Source of the DNA: an uncultured Candidatus Saccharibacteria bacterium
GTDB taxonomy: Bacteria; Patescibacteriota; Saccharimonadia; CAILAD01; GCA-016700035
Reading direction: 5' to 3'
Length of the DNA stretch: 7,104 nucleotides
Assembly (NCBI GenBank): GCA_937996675.1
Contig: CALKUN010000043.1
Span: forward strand, 1 to 7,104
Below are positions 1 through 5,649 of the stretch, piece after piece. Position 1 is the stretch's first letter; the number at the start of each line of letters is the position of its first letter. The translations under genes and the position numbers were made by a program. The notes beneath the pieces are model-generated. The model was not told the origin of the DNA. It worked only from the letters and a program-made list of their open reading frames with translations, and made no database searches.

Positions 1-39
1 TTATACGATAAATATGTTAATTCTGCAATCTGTTGCGAG

Positions 40-405
40 CTAAGCTTCGTCATCGAGCTCAGGCTCGACATCGGAGGCTTCTTCCACCTTTGGCGTCGTG
101 GCGGACTTATCCTTGTTACCTGACGCCTTCCGAGGACGCTTCACGACCGCCATGACGAGCGATATCACGCCAATGATGATAGTAGCCCCTACGGCGACCT
201 GGACAGCTGTGAGGGCAATTACGTCAGGTCGGAATGGCGCGCAGGTCGTGTTAGGCTCACAGGCAGCTCGGTAGATATCGCCGGCCGGTCGCAGATAAGC
301 GACCTGGACGGCTAGGTAGATAGCGATCTCAAAGCCGACTAAAAAGGCCGTGAGAAAGAGGCGATAAATAAACTTTCCAATCATATGCGACATCGTACCA
401 GGCAT
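40..405 (-). CDS. Small two-span membrane protein, unknown function
   Basis: I do not recognise this protein. From the ATG at 405 it has 121 residues. A first hydrophobic span lies near residues 15-38 (FLTAFLVGFEIAIYLAVQVA) and a second near residues 63-88 (contains VAVGATIIIGVISLVMAVV). The loop between them has two cysteines seven residues apart (CEPNTTC). After the second span comes a basic patch (KRPRK), then a hydrophilic tail ending in acidic residues (VEPELDDEA). By the positive-inside rule the tail should be cytoplasmic and the cysteine loop outside, where a disulfide could form. The start is uncertain: ATGs at 405, 393 and 384 are all in frame and none has a Shine-Dalgarno. I took the first one downstream of the hairpin at 442-473. 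The frame stays open back to 537, but that part crosses the hairpin and the end of the neighbouring gene, so I exclude it. The stop is TAG. Confidence 0.6.
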   Translation of the reverse strand: MPGTMSHMIGKFIYRLFLTAFLVGFEIAIYLAVQVAYLRPAGDIYRAACEPNTTCAPFRPDVIALTAVQVAVGATIIIGVISLVMAVVKRPRKASGNKDKSATTPKVEEASDVEPELDDEA

Positions 406-409
406 GCGC

Positions 410-431
410 AGGAGGTGCAAAGCATAAGTAA
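410..431. repeat. Post-terminator repeat, copy 1
   Basis: These 22 bases match 1552-1573 at 20 positions; the plus-strand core is AGGAGGYGCAAAGCATAAG. In both copies the element lies immediately downstream of a terminator hairpin on the minus strand, and the intergenic sequence around it is otherwise unrelated. Read on the minus strand it contains a -10-like TATGCT and then CCTCCT, but no fitting -35 box. Its role is unknown. Confidence 0.6.
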
Positions 432-473
432 CTATAAGAATCGGCACCTCACTCCCGAAAGAGCGAGGTGCCG
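432..473 (-). terminator. Hairpin terminator after the 491-1360 gene
   Basis: Arms at 442-454 and 461-473 give a 13-bp stem around a 6-base loop, starting 18 bases past the TGA stop of the upstream gene. The only non-Watson-Crick position is a G-U pair when read as minus-strand RNA, but an A-C mismatch when read as plus-strand RNA. This supports function in the minus-strand transcript. The bases after the stem (ATTCTTATAG) are T-rich but not a clean T run, so termination may be partial and could let through some transcription into the 40-405 gene. Confidence 0.6.
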
Positions 474-490
474 TACATGATCCTAAAACG

Positions 491-1360
491 TCAGTCGTCC
501 CACAGCTTGAGCAGGATCGGAGACGCTGCGCCAGCATGTTCCCCAGCGACAGAATGCCGCCAAAGAGCTGGGTCTAGCGATGCATTATGCTCGAGGATCA
601 AGACCGTATCATCCGGTCCCTCCTCAACGCCAACGCGTAAGCTGGCGAGCCGTGCGCACGGGAGCGTCTCGCCATCCTGGTGCTCAAAAAGCTCAGGATG
701 GAGCCCATAAGCACTCAGTACTTCCAGGCCCGCCAACTCCTCCCCCATAGCCTGAGCCGTCGTTCTCACTTCACGAACCGTACTGCGTTCTCCAGATACC
801 CAATGAGAGACGAGGTTGATACGCACAAGCTCGATCATAGGCCTATCTGGCTTGAAGAGACGCACCTGACCCGCTATTTCTGAAAGCTTGTCCTCCTGCA
901 CCTGTGTCCAGCCCCAGTGCACGTCTTGAAGCTCTCCCTCAAAAACTCTGCCCCACATCTCGAGAGCCATCTCCATCGATGCGAATGAAACGTTGTATAC
1001 ATGCAGATCCGTCACTCGCTGGTAGCGCGATGGGGGTCCTCCTGTGAGGTTGGCCGCCATCACGAAATGCATCAGATTGAAGTAACCATCCCAGTACTCA
1101 GTGTTATAGTACTCGAGCTTCTTCAGCTGATCTGCGGGACTCAGGAGGTACTGCTCGCACCAGTCAAAGGCATCTGGCTCCTCCCGGAACCTACCCTCGT
1201 AGATATCCTGCAAGGCTCGCACCACTTTGTCGGACGGCAATCCACCTTGTGCGAGCCTCGTAAAGATCGCGTGCCAGCGCTTCTCCGCCGTTATCAGCCC
1301 ATTAAACTTCATGTCTGACATATCAAATACTCTTCTGCCGTAGAACTTCACCGACGCCAT
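491..1360 (-). CDS. Hypothetical soluble protein rich in aromatic residues
   Basis: I do not recognise this protein. From the ATG at 1360 it has 289 residues, with no signal peptide and no membrane span, so it is probably cytoplasmic. The middle is unusually rich in Trp, Tyr and Phe, with segments such as EYYNTEYWDGYFNLMHF and MWGRVFEGELQDVHWGWTQ. The C-terminal third is charged (VSGERSTVREVRTTAQ, LRVGVEEGPDDTV) and looks like mixed helix and strand. No catalytic motif is visible. The start is uncertain. The frame opens at a GTG at 1399, but that codon lies inside the 3' arm of a 21-bp inverted repeat. The ATG at 1360 lies 26 bases past the repeat and I prefer it; ATGs at 1321 and 1312 are alternatives. 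The stop is TGA, followed by a hairpin. The gene appears to be transcribed alone, since a strong terminator lies upstream at 1572-1601. Confidence 0.75.
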   Translation of the reverse strand: MASVKFYGRRVFDMSDMKFNGLITAEKRWHAIFTRLAQGGLPSDKVVRALQDIYEGRFREEPDAFDWCEQYLLSPADQLKKLEYYNTEYWDGYFNLMHFVMAANLTGGPPSRYQRVTDLHVYNVSFASMEMALEMWGRVFEGELQDVHWGWTQVQEDKLSEIAGQVRLFKPDRPMIELVRINLVSHWVSGERSTVREVRTTAQAMGEELAGLEVLSAYGLHPELFEHQDGETLPCARLASLRVGVEEGPDDTVLILEHNASLDPALWRHSVAGEHAGAASPILLKLWDD

Positions 1361-1386
1361 TTTGGCTACAGCGATCTCTCCGTATG

Positions 1387-1439
1387 GTGAGAACGGCACA
1401 CTATAGCAGGCTAGGTCAGCTACAGTGTGCTATTCTCAC
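1387..1439 (-). promoter_or_regulatory. 21-bp inverted repeat in the leader of the 491-1360 gene
   Basis: The arms 1387-1407 and 1419-1439 are complementary at 18 of 21 positions around an 11-base loop. As minus-strand RNA, two of the three exceptions become G-U pairs and only one A-C mismatch is left. As plus-strand RNA, two mismatches remain. The element therefore looks tuned to fold in the transcript of the gene beginning near 1360. No T run follows, so it is not an obvious terminator. A nested DNA repeat (GTGTG, 7 bases, CACAC, at 1427-1443) means a protein-binding operator is also possible. Confidence 0.6.
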
Positions 1440-1551
1440 ACTGATATAGATACAGAAATCCGTGGCTATTCTGTCATTAATATCTACGATTGTCGATAGC
1501 AGGACAACCTAATCTTGAGATCCCCCGAACGAAATGCCACCTTCCGGCGAT

Positions 1552-1573
1552 AGGAGGCGCAAAGCATAAGCAA
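1552..1573. repeat. Post-terminator repeat, copy 2
   Basis: This is the partner of 410-431, with 20 of 22 positions identical (two T/C differences). It begins in the T run of the terminator at 1572-1601 and extends downstream in the minus direction. I saw no third copy in the window on either strand. Confidence 0.6.
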
Positions 1574-1601
1574 AAGAAAAAGCCCGGACCGAAGTCCGGG
1601 C
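1572..1601 (-). terminator. Rho-independent terminator of the 1610-2416 gene
   Basis: The minus strand reads an 8-bp perfect GC-rich stem (GCCCGGAC / GTCCGGGC, arms at 1594-1601 and 1582-1589) closed by a TTCG loop, then CTTTTTCTTTTG. It starts eight bases after the TAG stop. The stable UUCG tetraloop and T run make this a textbook intrinsic terminator. Confidence 0.92.
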
Positions 1602-1609
1602 AGTCAAGC

Positions 1610-2416
1610 CTACCAAGTCGAGATAGACCCGAGGCGCTCCACGACGATCATCGTCCGAGCGAGTTCTCGTTGCAAGGTGTTTCTTCTGCCGCGCGCCACA
1701 CTTTCTAGTGGAGTATCGGGTAAGCCCCCTGTAGCGAGGTAACGCAGCTGGTGCCTGCGCCCGTCACCAAGCACGTCCAGTGCGTCGATCAAGAGATGCG
1801 TTTGCCCACTCGGCATCAGCAAGTGAAAAGTCTCTGACAAATGATCGCGAAGTATCTGACACGCCTCAGGGTGAAGGGTATTGTAGTGCCTTGAATGGGC
1901 GCGCTGCAGACCCATTCGCACGATTGTCAGGGCTACCGTATTCCACCAGTAACTCTCGACATAATTCTTATCACCAGCTGGAACGTAGGCAGGCAGGTTG
2001 CTCGGCAGATGAGTAGCGGGAACGAGCTGGAAAAAGCGTATGAGACGCTCCAGTACTGCTGGCTGCATAAACCTACTATTCATATTGGTATTTGGTGACT
2101 TACTCCAAAAGTTCACCAGTACAGTCCGCCCCTTACGCACAAGCTTGCCTCGTGCATCCGAAGGCGTCGTTGGCGATTTGAGCTCGCGCCCTGCATCGCT
2201 TGGCTGCACTTCATCAATGAGATCTAGTAAGAACAACGTGCGATTCACCCCAAGCGGATCATCTTCCCAACTTAAGGTCGCGAAATTTGCCGAATCAAAA
2301 AGGCAGTTCAATAGACCGAGATACTGTTCGTATTGACTGCACTCGTCCCACAGCCGTTGCCATTCCTCCCAGCTCACAATCGACTGAAGTCTTAACTCAC
2401 TCATGAGTTTTGTCAT
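1610..2416 (-). CDS. Hypothetical soluble protein, unknown function
   Basis: I do not recognise this protein. From the ATG at 2416 it has 268 residues and no signal peptide or membrane span. The N-terminal part is helical and tryptophan-rich (SWEEWQRLWDECSQYEQYLG), followed by an acidic stretch (LLDLIDEVQPSD). A charged central loop leads into a strand-like segment (KLVRKGRTVLVNFWSKS). The C-terminal half looks all-helical and arginine-rich (ARGRRNTLQRELARTMIVVE). No catalytic signature is evident, and I see no similarity to the next gene beyond both being Trp-rich. A GTG at 2434 is an alternative start; I chose the ATG because a weak purine-rich stretch (GAAAGAAG) lies eight bases before it. 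The gene forms its own transcription unit, with a near-consensus promoter at 2464-2492 and an intrinsic terminator after the TAG stop. Confidence 0.8.
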   Translation of the reverse strand: MTKLMSELRLQSIVSWEEWQRLWDECSQYEQYLGLLNCLFDSANFATLSWEDDPLGVNRTLFLLDLIDEVQPSDAGRELKSPTTPSDARGKLVRKGRTVLVNFWSKSPNTNMNSRFMQPAVLERLIRFFQLVPATHLPSNLPAYVPAGDKNYVESYWWNTVALTIVRMGLQRAHSRHYNTLHPEACQILRDHLSETFHLLMPSGQTHLLIDALDVLGDGRRHQLRYLATGGLPDTPLESVARGRRNTLQRELARTMIVVERLGSISTW

Positions 2417-2463
2417 TGTAGGTGCTTCTTTCACTAGGCCCTGTTGCGTCGGGCAGTGGATAC

Positions 2464-2492
2464 TTTATAGGTGATCTCTAGATCTGTGTCAA
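2464..2492 (-). promoter_or_regulatory. Sigma70-type promoter for the 1610-2416 gene
   Basis: On the minus strand TTGACA (2487-2492) and TATAAA (2464-2469) are separated by exactly 17 bases, close to the ideal housekeeping promoter. The start of transcription would fall near 2457, giving a leader of about 40 bases. The -35 box overlaps the last two bases of the upstream terminator. A perfect inverted repeat (GATCT, 2 bases, AGATC, at 2473-2484) is centred in the spacer and could be an operator. Confidence 0.8.
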
Positions 2493-2523
2493 ATAAAAAA
2501 GCCCTCGAAGGGCTTTTTTATTT
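2491..2523 (-). terminator. Terminator of the LysM-CHAP hydrolase gene
   Basis: A perfect 15-bp inverted repeat (arms 2491-2505 and 2509-2523, loop CGA) has a GC core GCCCT/AGGGC flanked by A and T runs. It begins 13 bases after the TAG stop of the hydrolase gene. The A and T runs are symmetrical, so it could work in both directions, although no plus-strand gene needs it here. Confidence 0.93.
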
Positions 2524-2536
2524 GAGTACATTTCTG

Positions 2537-3676
2537 CTAGTAGATGTATTTGAACTTGCTGGCCGCAGTCGTACGCTGACTCACTCGGTTCCATCCACCA
2601 CCGTTGCCGAAGAAGTTCATCTCAGAGACAGTCACAGTGCCGTCGCCGTTCACTCGTTCAACATAAGCGACGTGGTTACCAAATTCCCAAGCTACTGCCC
2701 CAGCACGTGGCGTTGTACCAACACCATAGCCAGACGCGATAGCGTTGTAGTACCAGCTCGAAGCATTACCCCAATTTGACGGGACAGCTCGGCGGCTGGC
2801 GACATAGTACGTGCAGTAGCCCATCGAGTATGAGTTTGAGAAGCTCCCAGCTCGCAGGGTTGTACCACTCGAAGCAATACGGGTACTACTTACTACAGGA
2901 GCGACTGGAGTAGCCTTCTTCACTTCCGGCTTCACACCGTCAGGGATGATAATCTTCTGGCCTGCAGCCAGTGCTTTACCCTCGAGCTGATTATAGCTAT
3001 CGATAAGGTTCGCGCTTGCCTGATAGGTAGCAGCGAGACCGGCGACATCTTCATCACCCTTTGCGGTATAAAGCAGACCATTGACTGGGAGGATCATGAG
3101 CTGCTGACCCGGCTTGAGCGTCGCGTCTTCAGCTAGGTTGTTAGCCCAGAAGAGTGTATCGGTGGTGACGCCAAACTTGGCGGCGATCGATGAAGCGGTG
3201 TCGCCTTGAGCAATTGTGTAGCTAGAGACACTGCGCTTCACTGGCTGACCGGCCGTAATGGGAGCCTTCTTCGTGAGGAAGTTTTCGTCTGTGGTAGCGA
3301 GCTGGATCTGAGACACGCTGGTCGTAGCTCGTTCCTGCACGTCAGAGGCAATCAGAAGCTGAGCCTGTTGAGCCAAGATAGCACCAGACTGAAGCTCCCC
3401 CGACTGGTCCTGTGGAGCAGACTCCTGTGCACCTGGTCGGATAACAGTGATACTATCGGCCTGAACTTTTCCGGCCATAGCGATACAGACCACCACTGCG
3501 ATCAACAGGGCGTGGGAAGCCAAGCGCCATGAGCCACCTGACATAATTGATTGTTTAATAGCCGCAAGTGAGCGACCAATCCCAGCCTCAAGGGCTGAGG
3601 CCTCGTCGTTGTTCAGACGAGACGATGAGTTTGCTTTTATCGAAGAAGAAGTCTGAGTAACCCCTGCCGCAGCCAT
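2537..3676 (-). CDS. Secreted or membrane-anchored LysM-LysM-CHAP peptidoglycan hydrolase
   Basis: This is probably a cell-wall hydrolase acting outside the membrane. From the ATG at 3676 it has 379 residues. A Ser-rich N-terminal region comes first, then a hydrophobic segment near 55-71 (HALLIAVVVCIAMAG) followed by KVQADS, which may be a signal-peptidase site or leave an anchor. Two LysM repeats, which bind glycan GlcNAc, lie near 152-196 (YTIAQGDTASSIAAKFGV, LKPGQQLMI) and 200-245 (YTAKGDEDVAGLAATYQAS, LAAGQKIIIP). A Pro/Val/Ser linker leads to a CHAP domain at about 280-379. Its nucleophile is probably Cys288 (GYCTYYVASRR) and its histidine His335 (GNHVAYVE); the family's polar partners fit Glu352 and Asn354 (SEMN). 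The WGNASSW and KFKYIY segments also match the family. CHAP domains cleave peptide cross-links or the MurNAc-Ala bond; which one cannot be read here. The start is unsure: a TTG at 3745 is in frame but lies four bases past a hairpin, and an ATG at 3544 would give a cleaner signal peptide. Confidence 0.93.
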   Translation of the reverse strand: MAAAGVTQTSSSIKANSSSRLNNDEASALEAGIGRSLAAIKQSIMSGGSWRLASHALLIAVVVCIAMAGKVQADSITVIRPGAQESAPQDQSGELQSGAILAQQAQLLIASDVQERATTSVSQIQLATTDENFLTKKAPITAGQPVKRSVSSYTIAQGDTASSIAAKFGVTTDTLFWANNLAEDATLKPGQQLMILPVNGLLYTAKGDEDVAGLAATYQASANLIDSYNQLEGKALAAGQKIIIPDGVKPEVKKATPVAPVVSSTRIASSGTTLRAGSFSNSYSMGYCTYYVASRRAVPSNWGNASSWYYNAIASGYGVGTTPRAGAVAWEFGNHVAYVERVNGDGTVTVSEMNFFGNGGGWNRVSQRTTAASKFKYIY

Positions 3677-3748
3677 AGGCTTCGGAATAAGGGATACGGA
3701 TGGGCTTATTCTACTAATACGCGCTCCGTACGTGTGAGCTGACAATAA

Positions 3749-3773
3749 ATGGAAAGCTATGAATAGTTTCCAT
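3749..3773 (-). promoter_or_regulatory. Hairpin at the end of the hydrolase leader
   Basis: The minus strand reads ATGGAAA, CTA, a 4-base loop, TAG, one bulged C, and TTTCCAT: a 10-bp stem with one bulge. It lies four bases before the possible TTG start at 3745 and about 70 bases before the preferred ATG at 3676. It has no T run and no GC core, so it is not a terminator. If the TTG start were used, the hairpin would crowd the ribosome binding region. Confidence 0.5.
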
Positions 3774-3800
3774 ATCCGCTGTTATTACACGTAATCGTTA

Positions 3801-3969
3801 CTGTGATCAGATCGTCTTCACTCGTTGCACGAGTGAACGGGGGCACATCGACCTTAAAATTAATGTATATTGAGCCCTTTATCAGATGTGATCAACAGGA
3901 GTTTTTAGTCGGGTGACTGGGTCTTACGAGCGCCCTCGGGGCGGACTCCACCAATACCAAACTAAAAGC
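3801..3969 (-). ncRNA. Candidate structured 5' leader RNA of the hydrolase gene
   Basis: Two foldable domains lie between the promoter at 3980-4008 and the hydrolase. Domain 1 (3901-3969) starts about four bases after the predicted transcription start. Its closing stem has 8 of 9 pairs (3961-3969 with 3901-3909). Inside are GGUG/CACC (3949-3952 with 3912-3915) and a GC-rich hairpin (3928-3948, CGCCC-CGA-GGGCG). Domain 2 (3801-3898) is closed by a 9-bp stem with one bulged U (3889-3898 with 3801-3809). It holds two hairpins: 3841-3876 (GGGC/GCCC plus ACAU/AUGU) and a perfect 9-bp stem with a 3-base loop at 3817-3837. Together these form a three-way junction. I matched it by eye to no known riboswitch. 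It could be a riboswitch-like leader or a stabilising 5' structure. The pairing was found by hand, so it is tentative. Confidence 0.45.
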
Positions 3970-3979
3970 TACGGGAGGT

Positions 3980-4008
3980 ATACTAACAAGCGGTTGCGAG
4001 CTGGTCAA
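3980..4008 (-). promoter_or_regulatory. Sigma70-type promoter for the LysM-CHAP hydrolase
   Basis: The minus strand has TTGACC (4003-4008), a 17-base spacer and TAGTAT (3980-3985), matching the consensus at 5 of 6 and 4 of 6 positions. Transcription would start near 3973, leaving a leader of roughly 300 bases to the ATG at 3676. A short inverted repeat (GTCAA, 3 bases, TTGAC, at 4004-4016) overlaps the -35 box and may be an operator. I see no clear intrinsic terminator between the mltG stop and this promoter, so some read-through from mltG is possible. Confidence 0.7.
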
Positions 4009-4106
4009 CCCTTGACGGCAGGTTATTTGACATCGGTTTATTATCTGGGGTGCGACAGGAGAAGATTTTGGAAGGAAAAACCACTCATCAACCCAAAACG
4101 AGCCGC

Positions 4107-5198
4107 CTACATGTATTTATCTATATTGATGAGATGCTCGGCATAGGTGTTTGCATAGTACGTTTTGCCATCCTTACCGCCGATGAAGAAGATGTAGCTA
4201 CTGGCGGTCGGCTTGAGTGTCGACTCGATCGCCGCGAGCGATGGCACCGAGATCGGTGTTGGCGGCAATCCAGCAAACTTGCGCGTGTTGTATGGAGAGT
4301 TTGAGTTGAGGTCCGTGGCAGTCGGCTCGGTGCGACCCGTTATGTATATAACCGTCACATCGCTCTCTAGCTTAATCCCTTTGGCTAGCCGATTGTAGAA
4401 CACACCAGCCACGCCAGATCGATCAGCTGGCGTTGAAGCCTCCTTCTCTACAATAGAAGCCAGGATGAGGACTTGGTAGGCAGTCAGTTTGCCGGGATAC
4501 GACGAAAACGCCTGGAAAGCCGGTATGACCTTTTCGTCGAGATTCTTGAGCATCTGTGCGATAAGTACCGAGGCTGGATCATTAATGATCAATTGGTAAC
4601 TATCAGCCGGCAGGAGCCCTTCTAACGAAGTTGGTGAGCCAAAGAACGCCTGCGCGGATGGCGACAGCTTGGCAGCTCCCACGGCTGCGGTAAATTCGGA
4701 AGCTGCGCCAAAGCCCTGTTGCTCATAGCTCGCCGCCAGCTGAGCAAGTGTCAGCCCATCGCGGGCCACAAATGTACGCACCGCGATCTTGCCAGACGAA
4801 AGATAGTCGAGGATTTGTACAGTCGACATACCTGGATTGAGCTGGTATGGACCGGGCTTGAGTTGACCGTGGGCTGGCCCAATACGCGCATAGATCTCGA
4901 ATGCCGTTGAGCTACGGATGAGGCCTTTTTGACTCAAGATTTGGCTAATCTCAGATATAGAACTGCCTGTCGGAATCACCACTACGCTCGGTTCACCCCC
5001 TCCGAGCGGGGTAGCACCACCCACCGGTGCATTGATGCTATATGAAAACCACGCTAGTGTGCCGATAGTAGCAGTCATCACGACGACCAGCGCAGCTAGC
5101 CCTAGCCGCACCGCCAGGCGCTTGCCATCGCGGCGCTGCACGGTATGTATGGCGTGACCCATTGGTCCACCCGTCGGGCGCGGTGGCGTCGGCGGCAT
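4107..5198 (-). CDS. mltG: Endolytic murein transglycosylase MltG (YceG family)
   Basis: MltG cuts nascent glycan strands in the membrane-near wall, leaving anhydroMurNAc ends, and so sets strand length. The 363-residue protein has a short basic cytoplasmic start, one membrane anchor near residues 29-50 (VRLGLAALVVVMTATIGTLAW), then an extracellular domain. A LysM-like subdomain spans about 71-122 (VVVIPTGSSISEISQILSQ, LKPGPYQL). The catalytic core carries LILASIVEKEAS (EKE at 251-253, which contains the essential glutamate), GVAGVFYNRLAKGIKLESD, SPYNT (301-305) and GLPPTPISVPSLAAI. The end (YANTYAEHLINIDKYM) matches the family's conserved C-terminus, so it is full length. One odd point: the usual EGFLFPDTY-like motif reads EGLLPADSY (193-201). 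Its ATG shares its A with the TAA stop of ruvX, which implies translational coupling; GAGAG nine bases upstream may be a weak ribosome binding site. An internal ATG at residue 13 is a possible alternative start. Confidence 0.96.
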   Translation of the reverse strand: MPPTPPRPTGGPMGHAIHTVQRRDGKRLAVRLGLAALVVVMTATIGTLAWFSYSINAPVGGATPLGGGEPSVVVIPTGSSISEISQILSQKGLIRSSTAFEIYARIGPAHGQLKPGPYQLNPGMSTVQILDYLSSGKIAVRTFVARDGLTLAQLAASYEQQGFGAASEFTAAVGAAKLSPSAQAFFGSPTSLEGLLPADSYQLIINDPASVLIAQMLKNLDEKVIPAFQAFSSYPGKLTAYQVLILASIVEKEASTPADRSGVAGVFYNRLAKGIKLESDVTVIYITGRTEPTATDLNSNSPYNTRKFAGLPPTPISVPSLAAIESTLKPTASSYIFFIGGKDGKTYYANTYAEHLINIDKYM

Positions 5199-5635
5199 TA
5201 GACCATACTCTCTATATAATCTTCCAGGAGGATCGCAGCCGCCACAGCATCAAGCTCTCGCTTCTCTTGATCGCGAGTAGTCGGTTTGAGCCGTTCTCGG
5301 GCTCGTTCACTGGTACTAAATTCATCATGCATCAAGATATGGAGACCGGTAGCCTCAGCCAGCTCACCAGCAAAAGCACGGGCCTTGGCAGTCTGAGCTG
5401 TGTCATTGCCATTGATATCCCGCGGTAGCCCTACCACTACCGTGTCGGCATCATATTGGTCTGCAAGCTTCGTAACCAAGGTATAAAAATCCGGACCCGG
5501 CTCCACCACCCGCAATGGCACGCCACCGGTTTGGCCGGCTGGCTTCACGGCAAGTCCGATACGCTTCTCTCCTGGATCTACGCCTATGAGCGTCTGCTCG
5601 ACTGCTACGCCGACATGTTCTTGACCGAGTCCCAT
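5198..5635 (-). CDS. ruvX: RuvX/YqgF, putative pre-16S rRNA nuclease / Holliday junction resolvase fold
   Basis: This RNase H-fold protein is known as YqgF/RuvX and in bacteria takes part in maturing the 16S rRNA 5' end; related members resolve Holliday junctions. At 145 residues it has the usual family length. Conserved blocks are clear: GVDPGEKRIGLAV with the first acidic residue at Asp20, VVVGLPRDINGNDTAQT, HDEFSTSERARERL with Glu105, and KRELDAVAAAILLEDYI with the last acidic residue at Asp129. These three carboxylates would hold the catalytic metal ions, so the enzyme looks intact. It has about 15 residues before the first strand, slightly long; no later ATG, GTG or TTG precedes the core, so the ATG at 5635 is firm. 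GGGGGAG just upstream is a close-set Shine-Dalgarno. The gene begins 14 bases after the preceding TAG and its stop overlaps the mltG start. The ruvX-mltG order is typical of Actinobacteria and Saccharibacteria. Confidence 0.96.
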   Translation of the reverse strand: MGLGQEHVGVAVEQTLIGVDPGEKRIGLAVKPAGQTGGVPLRVVEPGPDFYTLVTKLADQYDADTVVVGLPRDINGNDTAQTAKARAFAGELAEATGLHILMHDEFSTSERARERLKPTTRDQEKRELDAVAAAILLEDYIESMV

Positions 5636-5649
5636 ACTCCCCCTATCGC

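Noticed and set aside
25..36. Small hairpin after the 40-405 gene as a terminator
   Set aside because: The stem is only four base pairs (GCAA/TTGC) with no T run; the real end of this transcript may lie outside the window.
491..493. Recoding of UGA as glycine (as in Gracilibacteria)
   Set aside because: One gene ends at TGA with a 13-bp terminator-like hairpin just after it, and no open frame in the window needs TGA read-through. The standard code explains everything.
3807..3848. A 13-codon upstream ORF in the hydrolase leader (MCPRSLVQRVKTI)
   Set aside because: AAGG lies only three bases before the ATG, and the peptide overlaps the perfect hairpin at 3817-3837. This is likely chance; no run of regulatory codons is seen.
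3801..3969. Known c-di-AMP (ydaO) riboswitch, tRNA, tmRNA, SRP or RNase P RNA in the long gap
   Set aside because: I found none of the conserved sequence blocks or the T-loop of these RNAs on either strand. The leader is kept only as an unassigned structured RNA.
3913..4146. Open frame of 77 codons on the plus strand across the gap and the end of mltG
   Set aside because: It overlaps the promoter, the leader and the mltG 3' end, has no ribosome binding site at a proper distance, and its composition does not look like a protein.
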